DNA from: Lachnospiraceae bacterium UBA3282
GTDB lineage: Bacteria; Bacillota; Clostridia; Lachnospirales; Lachnospiraceae
Assembly (NCBI GenBank): GCA_002361735.1
Contig: DETS01000116.1
Location: forward strand, 1 to 35,725
DNA length: 35,725 nt
Direction of reading: 5' to 3'
In this document: positions 1 to 6,516 of the stretch, piece after piece
Position numbering within the stretch: position 1 is the stretch's first letter
Layout of the letters: each line of letters starts with the position of its first letter
Notes under the pieces: model-generated
Database searches by the model: none
Told to the model about the DNA's origin: nothing
What the model saw: only the letters and a program-made list of their open reading frames with translations
Position numbers and translations under genes: made by a program

Positions 1-107
1 TCCAGAAGATCATCATCGCTCATGGAACGGATCTCATCAGCGGTCATGCCTTCGGGAGGATTTTGGATGTACTTTTGCCGTAGTTTCTCTGTGTTTTGTT
101 TACTCAT
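1..107 (-). CDS. small ORF coupled to IS91-like transposase (partial)
   Basis: The ATG at 105-107 overlaps the transposase stop codon (ATGA, 104-107) and is preceded on the minus strand by GGAGGG seven bases upstream, so translation is probably coupled to the transposase. The 35 visible residues begin MSKQNTEKLRQKY and continue with an acidic stretch containing DDDLLD. There is no stop before the window edge, so the C-terminus is missing. I do not recognise the family. Its position directly after a transposase suggests an accessory protein of the element. The good ribosome binding site and overlap support it as real; function is unknown. Confidence 0.55.
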   Translation of the reverse strand, partial: MSKQNTEKLRQKYIQNPPEGMTADEIRSMSDDDLL

Positions 108-1270
108 ATGGCAACCCTCCGTTTCAAAGACAGTTTACTACAGCGGGAGGACACTGTACAAGAGGAGATCGTGCCGGATGGGGAGCGGCAGCCGCGGTGT
201 TTAGCCATTGCCCTTTCATATAATTCATCCAGAGAACCCCGTTTATGGTTAAAGTAGAGTTCAAGGAAATGCATTGTGGAGTTACAGCGGGGACATTTAA
301 GGGGGTCATAGTCGAAAGAGGATAACAGGCAGTCACGCCAGCGGTTAAAAGACAGAAGGATACGGTGTTTTTCTTTTGAGATGACGCGGCGGAGCTTTTT
401 GTCAGAGCTGCGGTGACGTGCATAGATGCCATAATAACGGATCATCTTGAAGTTCTTTTCGGGGATATGCCGGATAAGCCTGTGCATGAACTCCAGAGCA
501 GGAATGGTTTCGTAAATAAGTCTGTTGTCTTTGTGCCTGTTGTAGTGGAATGTGACAAGATCACCATCGTATCGGTCAATGCGGGAGGTGGCAATAACAG
601 GGCGGCCGAGGTATCTGCCGATGTATTTTGTGACAACGGAAGGATTGCAGAGATTAGGTTTGGCATAGACGTAGAACCCATTTTTCTGATCACGGTAAAC
701 AGAGGCCTTAACTTTTTTGAAAGAGCAGCCGGTCCTCTTTTGCATTTCATTTAGAAGAGCAGTCTGGAAAGACAGGCGTAAAAGCCTGTAGTTGAAATGT
801 TTAAAAGGGCGCCATCGCCCGGAGCTGCCAATGCCGCCTTCGGAAATGAGACAGTGGATATGTGGATTCCATTTGAGGTCACGGCCAAAGGTATGCAGGA
901 CACAGATAAAGCCGGGAGTAAAACATTCAGATTTGTTGGCGGTCTGGAACATTCTGAGGACAACACTGCGTACGGAAGAAAAAAGACAATCCAGAAGCTG
1001 CCGGTCCTGCAGAAAGAAAGGACGGAGTTGTTCGGCGATGGTGAAGACGCAGTGCCTGTGGGGGGCATCAATGAGCTTGAAGGACATGGAGGTAGTTCTG
1101 TCAATGGAATATTTAACACCACAGGAAGGGCAGCCGTACATGGCGCCGCCAAAGGACGGGTCTCCACAGTGGATCATTTTTTCAACATTCTCGACAACGG
1201 TTTGTCTTGGATGAAGAAGATAGATCATTTCTTCGTAATGGTCAGTAAAAATGTTCTGAAGTATGTTCAT
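104..1270 (-). CDS. IS91-family HUH transposase, apparently lacking one zinc knuckle
   Basis: A 388-residue protein of the IS91/IS801 rolling-circle transposase type. The HUH metal-binding motif is seen as NPHIHCL (H137-I-H139), preceded by the family segment PHRHCVFTI at residues 70-78. A tyrosine in the KYIGRYLG segment fits the nicking nucleophile, and a second CxxC (KCPRCN) lies near the C-terminus. The enzyme would cut one strand at the element origin and drive rolling-circle transposition. The N-terminal zinc domain normally has two CxxC-type knuckles. Here only CPSC (C47/C50) is visible and the sequence passes straight to the DRTTSMSFK segment, as if an in-frame deletion had occurred between two repeated CPSCG motifs. 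The last 30 or so residues look unlike the family. The gene may therefore be impaired. Family assignment is secure; activity is doubtful. Confidence 0.85.
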   Translation of the reverse strand: MNILQNIFTDHYEEMIYLLHPRQTVVENVEKMIHCGDPSFGGAMYGCPSCGVKYSIDRTTSMSFKLIDAPHRHCVFTIAEQLRPFFLQDRQLLDCLFSSVRSVVLRMFQTANKSECFTPGFICVLHTFGRDLKWNPHIHCLISEGGIGSSGRWRPFKHFNYRLLRLSFQTALLNEMQKRTGCSFKKVKASVYRDQKNGFYVYAKPNLCNPSVVTKYIGRYLGRPVIATSRIDRYDGDLVTFHYNRHKDNRLIYETIPALEFMHRLIRHIPEKNFKMIRYYGIYARHRSSDKKLRRVISKEKHRILLSFNRWRDCLLSSFDYDPLKCPRCNSTMHFLELYFNHKRGSLDELYERAMAKHRGCRSPSGTISSCTVSSRCSKLSLKRRVAI

Positions 1271-1312
1271 AGGACTATTATGAGGGAAAATGAAATAAAA
1301 AGAAACCCCTAA

Positions 1313-1330
1313 CCCCTCATGAATGAGGGG
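1313..1330. repeat. perfect inverted repeat upstream of transposase
   Basis: CCCCTCAT and ATGAGGGG are separated by two bases (8-2-8). It sits about 45 bases upstream of the transposase start on the minus strand. IS91-type elements carry a palindrome at one end used as termination or origin signal, so this could be an element end; a plain regulatory hairpin is the alternative. Confidence 0.5.
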
Positions 1331-1343
1331 CAGGGGAGTTGAT

Positions 1344-1402
1344 GTGTCGAAGACACTTTTTTATGTGCACGTAGGCAAACCGTAGGTTTTTCGAGCTTGC
1401 AC
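1344..1402 (+). other. structured leader upstream of the GGDEF/EAL-like gene
   Basis: Three pairings are visible. GTGTC (1344-1348) pairs with GACAC (1352-1356) over a 3-base loop and is followed by six T, a weak terminator shape. An outer stem GTGCA (1365-1369) with TGCAC (1398-1402) encloses an inner hairpin AAACC (1377-1381) with GGTTT (1385-1389). The block ends 24 bases before the start codon at 1427. It contains GGCAAACC, a string also seen in c-di-GMP-I riboswitches, but the rest of that consensus is absent. It may be a leader RNA structure or the outer end of the IS element. Confidence 0.3.
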
Positions 1403-1426
1403 TGCGGGATACAAGGGGAAAATCGC

Positions 1427-3274
1427 ATGAATCATTTATTCGACGGCCTGATCGATCGGGCAAAAGGAGAAAAGAATACCGACTATTTGACGGGAATGGT
1501 CAACAGACGGGGCATGCATGAAATCTGGAATGCCTTACCGGAAGGTTCGCATGTTCATTGTTTTTATATGGATGTCGATCATTTTAAGCTGGTCAACGAT
1601 GTCTACAGCCATGCCAAAGGTGACGAGCTTCTGCTGTTTGTGAGCAAACTGCTGCGGGAAGAGTTTGACGAGTCCCTGCGTGAGGTTTTGTCTTTCGGTA
1701 TCGGTTTTGTTGCCGATTGCAGCGTTTCCGAAGATCTTTCCGTCATTCTTGATCAGGGCGACGAGGCGATGTATTATGTCAAGAAAAACGGAAAAGGAAG
1801 TTATGTAAACTACGAAGAAATTCGTGAACAGCTCGCGGAACAGAATGCGATGAAAGACAGGGCGCTCACCGCCTTTCGGGAGAATGAATTTGAGCTGCGT
1901 TTTCAGCCCATGGTTTACCTGCAAAATTCCGATGTTTATGCGGCACGGGCAGCGCTTTACTGGCATTTCCCGGATAAGGGGATTTTGGAGGAAGAAGATT
2001 TTATTCCCGTGTTCGAGCAATATGGTGTGATCACCAGACTGGATAAGCTGATCTTTGAGCGGGTCTGCCGGTGGAAACAAACATGGCAGGATACCGTTTT
2101 TCGGGAATTACAGATTTATGTCCGCATTTCCGCCAGAACGATTTTACAGGCGGATGGGGTGGATCATATCCGAAGATGTCTGGAGACTTATCGGGTCAGA
2201 CCGGAGGAAATCAAACTCTGCATTGAGGAGGACAGCTTTCTTGGACGGAGTGAGAAAATTGTCTGTGCGGTCGAGATTTTGTCCGAGATGGGTTTTGAAA
2301 TCGGCATTGAAAACTTTGGATCCGCCTCGTCCTTTAAAGTGCTGCAGCAGGTTCCGGCGAATATTTTGAAACTGGATCCGAGATTGCTTCGTTCGGAAAA
2401 GGAGAATGACAAACGCCCGCTTTTGCTGCTTCGCAATGTGATCGGGCTGGGGCGGGATCTGCAGTTTATGATCGTGGCGCAGGGAATCGAAAATACCGTG
2501 CAGGCGGGGGCGCTTGCCAATTACGGCGCGCAGCTGGGAGTGGGAAATTTTTACGGGAAACCGCAGCCGCCGGAGACTTTTTTCGAGAAGTATCGTGACC
2601 GTTATTTCTTTGTCAGCAACCGTATTCCCACGGTGTATTCCTTCGGCCGTCACCTGAAGGATGCGGAAGGAAAGAATGAAGGAGAAATCATAGGAGAGGG
2701 GATTACCTACGATGCCGGTGTGGTTGCGGGACAGATGGCACTTTCCTTCCCCGGCGGCAAGGTAGGAGAAAATATCGTTGTTTTACCGAAGTCGGTTATG
2801 TACAGCGAGAGCTATACCATCTGCCTGTGGGTTAACACGGCGGAAATGCAGTCTTGGACGAGTGTGGTCTATGTCTCGTATCTGGACGGTTTTATCAGCA
2901 TAGTTCCTTCGGATGCCATCTGCAGCTGTGTATTTCGGATGAAGGATGACCGCGAAGTAAACGAGTGGTTTGATATTTTCGGCAGACATGCGGTGCCGGG
3001 CGAGTGGGCGTATATGTGTGTTTCCTGTGATGTGGTCACGGGATTGGTCAGACTGTATTTTAACGGGATGCTGATCGGCAGCAGAGATAAGGCACCGAAT
3101 CTGAAAGTGCCGGAGCGGGTGGTAATCGGCGGAGACGAGTACCAGAAATCTTTTCACGGTAAGGTGGCGGGATTGGAGATTTATCACTGCGTACTGCCGG
3201 CGGAAGAAGTTGAACGGAAGTTTCAGGCTTATCAGAGCGACCCCACTTTTTTGGGGACGAAAGGGAAAAAATAA
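1427..3274 (+). CDS. cytoplasmic degenerate GGDEF-EAL protein with C-terminal LamG-like lectin domain
   Basis: 615 residues with no signal peptide or membrane segment. The start at 1427 has AAGGGG eight bases upstream. Residues about 17-125 resemble a GGDEF domain (DYLTGMVNRRG; DVDHFKLVNDVYSH), but the block that should hold the GG(D/E)EF signature is missing, so cyclase activity is unlikely. Residues about 150-400 resemble an EAL phosphodiesterase, but the signature is RAA at 174-176, the usual DDFG is ENFG and the usual VAEG is VAQG, so metal-binding residues are lost. Residues about 428-605 look like a concanavalin A-like/LamG_3 fold (SYTICLWVNT, LYFNGMLIG). I infer a non-catalytic sensor or effector that may bind a nucleotide and a carbohydrate in the cytosol. 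It could be regulated by the structured leader. The gene ends 21 bases from the convergent ArsR-type gene. Confidence 0.8.
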   Translation: MNHLFDGLIDRAKGEKNTDYLTGMVNRRGMHEIWNALPEGSHVHCFYMDVDHFKLVNDVYSHAKGDELLLFVSKLLREEFDESLREVLSFGIGFVADCSVSEDLSVILDQGDEAMYYVKKNGKGSYVNYEEIREQLAEQNAMKDRALTAFRENEFELRFQPMVYLQNSDVYAARAALYWHFPDKGILEEEDFIPVFEQYGVITRLDKLIFERVCRWKQTWQDTVFRELQIYVRISARTILQADGVDHIRRCLETYRVRPEEIKLCIEEDSFLGRSEKIVCAVEILSEMGFEIGIENFGSASSFKVLQQVPANILKLDPRLLRSEKENDKRPLLLLRNVIGLGRDLQFMIVAQGIENTVQAGALANYGAQLGVGNFYGKPQPPETFFEKYRDRYFFVSNRIPTVYSFGRHLKDAEGKNEGEIIGEGITYDAGVVAGQMALSFPGGKVGENIVVLPKSVMYSESYTICLWVNTAEMQSWTSVVYVSYLDGFISIVPSDAICSCVFRMKDDREVNEWFDIFGRHAVPGEWAYMCVSCDVVTGLVRLYFNGMLIGSRDKAPNLKVPERVVIGGDEYQKSFHGKVAGLEIYHCVLPAEEVERKFQAYQSDPTFLGTKGKK

Positions 3275-3295
3275 AGAATATTTTTGCCTGCTCGT

Positions 3296-4240
3296 TTATT
3301 CGATAGGATTTTGCAGCAATTCTTCTGCAAGCGGACTGTAATTGATCCGCACGTCGATATCCTGATTGTAGTTGCCGAACGTCTTGCCGAAAATGGTAAG
3401 GCCGCCGACGTGTTCCGCGTCCTCCTCGACTTCCAGCCGCAGCTTGATCGTGCTGTGATAGTCGAACTCAAAGTCGTTGATGGACACGTCCGATACCTGT
3501 AATCCGTCGATGTAAGTGCCTCTTTTGTTGATGACGAGTATCTTCAAAAGGCCGTATTGGTTCCAGTTGGGATACCACCATTCAGGCGTGAAAATCCCCT
3601 GCACGTTCCCGAAATCGCCGGGGGACGTCCAGGTGGCTACCTTTTTGCCGTTGATCTTGAAGGAGATGTCGGAGGGCCAGATATCGTTGCTGCCCGGCGC
3701 TTCCGAACTGATTTCCAACGAGACGGTGATCTGGTCTATTTTCTGCCCGAAGGGAATAAAGTTAGGGATGATATATTCCACGTAACCCTTGGTAAACCAG
3801 AGGATGTCCGCCTCGTATCGTTCCGGGTGGGCGAAATATCTGGTGTCGTCCACTTCCCCGATCAGAGCCGTACCGGAAGCGATGCCACAGGTAGGATAGA
3901 CGTCGTAGTCCGTAAAATGGCCGACTTTGATACTTGTCTGATAAATATTCTTAAAATCTTCCTGCGAATCGATGTCGATCAGGATCTTATCCAGATAGAC
4001 GGAGCATTTTTTCTGGTTGCCGTGCCCTGCCAATTCGTTGGAAATGGAGACGATGCCGCAGTCCTCCAGTTTCTTGATATGATTGGTGAGCGCGCCGTTG
4101 GTGATGTTCAGTCTGCCGGCCAGCTCGTTCATGCTCATGCCGTTGTTTTCCAGGAGGATCTTGACGATCTCGATCCTGATTTCCGAACCCAGAGCCTTGA
4201 AGATCTCCAGTCCGTCTTCCAATTTTTCTATGTGAAGCAT
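3296..4240 (-). CDS. ArsR-family HTH regulator with large C-terminal ligand-binding-like domain
   Basis: 314 residues. Residues 8-85 form a winged helix: FKALGSEIRIEIVKILLE is the typical ArsR first helix pair, followed by MNELAGRLNITNGALTNHIKKLE as the recognition helix-turn-helix. There is no metal-binding cysteine pair in the DNA-binding domain. The remaining 220 residues, rich in aromatic and beta-prone segments (PEWWYPNWNQYG), are unlike classic 100-residue ArsR repressors and look like a beta-sandwich sensor domain. HTH plus such a domain is seen next to carbohydrate genes in Firmicutes, so I infer a sugar-responsive regulator; the ligand is unknown. GGGGGAG lies seven bases upstream of the ATG, and a TTGCCA-17-TATAAT promoter lies upstream. 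It is transcribed away from the chemoreceptor gene and could control both through the palindrome at 4323-4339. Confidence 0.8.
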   Translation of the reverse strand: MLHIEKLEDGLEIFKALGSEIRIEIVKILLENNGMSMNELAGRLNITNGALTNHIKKLEDCGIVSISNELAGHGNQKKCSVYLDKILIDIDSQEDFKNIYQTSIKVGHFTDYDVYPTCGIASGTALIGEVDDTRYFAHPERYEADILWFTKGYVEYIIPNFIPFGQKIDQITVSLEISSEAPGSNDIWPSDISFKINGKKVATWTSPGDFGNVQGIFTPEWWYPNWNQYGLLKILVINKRGTYIDGLQVSDVSINDFEFDYHSTIKLRLEVEEDAEHVGGLTIFGKTFGNYNQDIDVRINYSPLAEELLQNPIE

Positions 4241-4291
4241 AATCGTCTCCCCCGACCTTGATTCCTATAGTTTTTTGAAATATTTTACTCT

Positions 4292-4320
4292 ATTATATAG
4301 CAGGCGAATCAAATTGGCAA
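4292..4320 (-). promoter_or_regulatory. sigma-A-type promoter of the ArsR-like gene
   Basis: On the minus strand, TTGCCA (4315-4320) and a perfect TATAAT (4292-4297) are separated by 17 bases. The gene start lies about 50 bases downstream, a normal distance. Confidence 0.7.
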
Positions 4321-4322
4321 TA

Positions 4323-4339
4323 ACAAGAATTTTTCTTGT
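4323..4339. promoter_or_regulatory. palindromic operator candidate between divergent promoters
   Basis: ACAAGAA-TTT-TTCTTGT is a perfect 7-3-7 inverted repeat. It starts three bases beyond the -35 of the ArsR-like gene promoter and overlaps the -35 of the proposed chemoreceptor promoter. A dimeric winged-helix repressor bound here would affect both directions. The natural candidate ligand is the ArsR-like protein encoded next to it; this is inference. Confidence 0.55.
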
Positions 4340-4364
4340 GGCGCGGCGGTAACTGTGCTAGAAT
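4336..4364 (+). promoter_or_regulatory. probable promoter of the chemoreceptor gene
   Basis: TTGTGG (4336-4341), a 17-base spacer and TAGAAT (4359-4364) fit a sigma-A promoter. The -35 overlaps the 7-3-7 palindrome. A second TTGACA-like hexamer starts at 4366 but has no good -10. Confidence 0.5.
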
Positions 4365-4381
4365 ATTGACAATGACAAAAA

Positions 4382-4399
4382 TGGTAAATCGATTTACCA
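4382..4399. promoter_or_regulatory. 18-bp perfect palindrome with central CG (LacI-type operator shape)
   Basis: TGGTAAATCGATTTACCA is fully self-complementary with a central CG, the form typical of LacI/GalR-family operators. It lies about 12 bases after the predicted transcription start of the chemoreceptor gene, a roadblock position for a repressor. No LacI-family gene is in the window, so the cognate protein would be encoded elsewhere. Confidence 0.55.
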
Positions 4400-4405
4400 A
4401 AGAGG

Positions 4406-4425
4406 AAAGCAGAGTTCTCTGCTTT
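4406..4425 (+). other. 9-bp stem-loop in the 5' leader of the chemoreceptor mRNA
   Basis: AAAGCAGAG and CTCTGCTTT are separated by TT. The right arm (extended to CTTTGG, 4422-4427) could instead pair with CCAAAG at 4397-4402, so two structures compete. It ends about five bases before the GGAGGG ribosome binding site and could influence translation or mRNA stability. Confidence 0.4.
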
Positions 4426-4440
4426 GGACGGGAGGGAAAA

Positions 4441-6480
4441 ATGTTCAAAAATGTAAAAATGGGATTTCTGATCGCGGCGATCGTTGCGGTGGTCTCCGCA
4501 CTGGCGATGGGAGTGGTATTCTATATTTCCAACGGCAATATCACGTCGATGCTCGTTAACGATGTGGAAAATAACATGCAGACATCCCTGGATGCCAAAA
4601 CGAAGCTGATCGATGAGTACATATTGAACGCGGAGAAACAGCTGATATCTTTCTCCAAGCAGCCGGATATCGCGGCGTTTCTAAAAAATACGGGCGATCA
4701 GACAAAGCAGCAGGCGCTGCAGGCGTATAATTCCGAGTATTATGCGGCGCTGGAAGGCTGGGAAGGGCTGTATGTCTGCACGTGGGAAACGGAAACGATG
4801 ACCCACTCCAACCCGGATGTGGTGGGAATGATCCTGCGGGAAGGGGATTCGCTCAAGCAGCTTCGGGATAATCTGACGGCGGCAAAGGGCGGCGTTTTCA
4901 ACACGGGCATCCTGAAATCACCGGCATCGGGACAGCTCATCATCTCCATGTATGTGCCGATCTTCGACGGTGATACGCCTCTCGGATTTGTCGGCGGCGC
5001 GGTGCGGACAGACGGTCTGGCAGCGCAGCTTTCCTCCGTTTCCACACACGGTATCGAGAATACGACCTATTCGCTGATCAATGTGGGAACGAAACAGTAT
5101 ATTTTTGACGATAACGCAGACCTGATCCTGACGCAGATCGAGGATGCGGCCCTGCTCGACGTCATGTCCATGATCGAAGGCGGACGGGAAACGGGGCAGC
5201 TTACCTATCACGGGGAGGACGGCGTGGAATATTTTTCGGTCTTCCAGTCGATCCCGGAGAGAGCCTGGGCGCTTGTGATCAGGAACGATAAGGACGAGCT
5301 GTACCAGCCGGTATATAAAAGCCGTCTGGTCCTGAGCGTTGTCTGCGCGCTTGCCTTCCTTTTGATCACAGGTATGTCATGGGGGATGATCACGCTCAAT
5401 CTGCAGCCGCTCAAAAAAGTATTGTGTAAGATCCAGAAGATCGAAACGCTTGATTTGAGTGAGGATGATATGATAGGGGATTACATCGGGTGTAAGAGCG
5501 AAGTAGGTAAGCTGGCTACGGCGGTGGATTCCCTCACGGTCACGTTCCGTAAGATGCTGACGACGCTGAACCAGTGCTCCGAGTCCCTGGTCGGCAGTTC
5601 CGAGACGATGCGGACGGCTTCGAACGAGCTGATGGAGAGCGCGGAAAACAATCAGGCGACCACGGAGGAACTGTCTGCCAGCATCCTGAACACAAACACC
5701 TCCATCGAAGTGGTCACGGAAGAGGTGGAAAAGATCAATGATATCGTGGGAGATATCACGGCGCGCGCAAAGGACGGAAGCGAAAAGAGCGAGTCTTTGA
5801 TCCAAACGGCAAACGCCATGAGTAAAACGGTGGCGGATACGCTGTCGAACAATACGAAGAAGGTCGAGGAGACGAAGCGAGACATTGAGGAAGCGATGAA
5901 GAACCTGCAGTCGCTGATGAAGATCAATGAGATGGCGACGCAGATTTTGGATATCACCAGCCAGACGAATCTGCTTTCCCTGAATGCGTCCATAGAAGCT
6001 GCCAGGGCAGGAGAAGCGGGAAGAGGGTTTGCGGTCGTTGCCGGAGAGATCGGGAGCCTGGCGGAAAATTCTTCTGATACGGCCAATCAGATTCAGGCGA
6101 TCTGCAAGGACGCGAACAAGAGCATTGAGAGCGTGCAGGAATGTTTTGAAGACATCATCACGTTTATGGAGACGGACGTTTCCGGAAAATTTCAGGAATT
6201 TGCGGAGATGGCCGCGGAATACGGGGCGGTGGTGAACGATATTCGGGAAGTGATCCACAGCATACACAGCCAGGCTTTCGTGTTTACGCAAAGCGCCGCA
6301 AGCATCCGCGATCAGATCAATAATGTCAAGATGGCGTCTGACGACAACGAACAGGGCGTAAACGAGATCGTCGTTAAAAACGATCAGACGACGCAGATCG
6401 CGGATTCCATATTCAAGATCGCTGACCAAAACCAGTCGAACGTGGTGGAGATCAAGGACATTGTGGATATGTTCAAGTAA
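4441..6480 (+). CDS. methyl-accepting chemotaxis protein with extracellular Cache-like sensor
   Basis: 679 residues. The start at 4441 is chosen because GGAGGG lies five bases upstream and the first residues lead into a transmembrane helix (about 7-30); in-frame codons upstream would add a tail without a ribosome binding site and cover the operators. Residues about 31-293 form an extracytoplasmic sensor of dCache type (segment GFVGGAVRTDG). A second membrane helix spans about 296-318, then HAMP (about 319-375). The conserved signalling hairpin tip is at 504-540 (DITSQTNLLSLNASIEAARAG, then GRGFAVVAGEIG). It would sense an external ligand and signal through CheA/CheW. Its place beside carbohydrate genes suggests a sugar or a sugar-binding protein as ligand; this is inference. 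No other chemotaxis gene is in the window. Confidence 0.93.
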   Translation: MFKNVKMGFLIAAIVAVVSALAMGVVFYISNGNITSMLVNDVENNMQTSLDAKTKLIDEYILNAEKQLISFSKQPDIAAFLKNTGDQTKQQALQAYNSEYYAALEGWEGLYVCTWETETMTHSNPDVVGMILREGDSLKQLRDNLTAAKGGVFNTGILKSPASGQLIISMYVPIFDGDTPLGFVGGAVRTDGLAAQLSSVSTHGIENTTYSLINVGTKQYIFDDNADLILTQIEDAALLDVMSMIEGGRETGQLTYHGEDGVEYFSVFQSIPERAWALVIRNDKDELYQPVYKSRLVLSVVCALAFLLITGMSWGMITLNLQPLKKVLCKIQKIETLDLSEDDMIGDYIGCKSEVGKLATAVDSLTVTFRKMLTTLNQCSESLVGSSETMRTASNELMESAENNQATTEELSASILNTNTSIEVVTEEVEKINDIVGDITARAKDGSEKSESLIQTANAMSKTVADTLSNNTKKVEETKRDIEEAMKNLQSLMKINEMATQILDITSQTNLLSLNASIEAARAGEAGRGFAVVAGEIGSLAENSSDTANQIQAICKDANKSIESVQECFEDIITFMETDVSGKFQEFAEMAAEYGAVVNDIREVIHSIHSQAFVFTQSAASIRDQINNVKMASDDNEQGVNEIVVKNDQTTQIADSIFKIADQNQSNVVEIKDIVDMFK

Positions 6481-6516
6481 AAAACGCCGCGGCTTATCCT
6501 GAGACGGCCGAAAAGG

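Larger units (their letters stand above)
1..1330 (-). mobile_element. IS91-like element (part)
   Basis: The segment holds a HUH-type transposase gene and a coupled downstream small ORF that runs off the window edge. A perfect inverted repeat lies upstream of the transposase. IS91-type elements move by rolling-circle transposition and have no classic terminal inverted repeats or target duplications, so the outer limits cannot be fixed from this sequence. The right limit given here is the inverted repeat at 1313-1330 and is a guess; the left end lies outside the window. Confidence 0.6.

Noticed and set aside
1365..1402. Possible c-di-GMP-I riboswitch because of GGCAAACC upstream of a GGDEF/EAL-like gene
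   Set aside because: The second half of the conserved core (GCAAAGCC-like and the tetraloop-receptor stems) is absent, so it is only reported as a structured leader.
3241..3257. CCCCA/TGGGG hairpin at the end of the GGDEF/EAL-like gene as terminator
   Set aside because: It lies inside the coding region and no T-run follows on the plus strand.
5377..6429. 350-codon open frame on the minus strand
   Set aside because: Antisense to the chemoreceptor signalling domain, Arg/His-rich composition and no family resemblance.
6481..6516. Terminator between the convergent chemoreceptor and regulator genes
   Set aside because: Only a 4-bp GGCC/GGTC stem without a T-run is visible.
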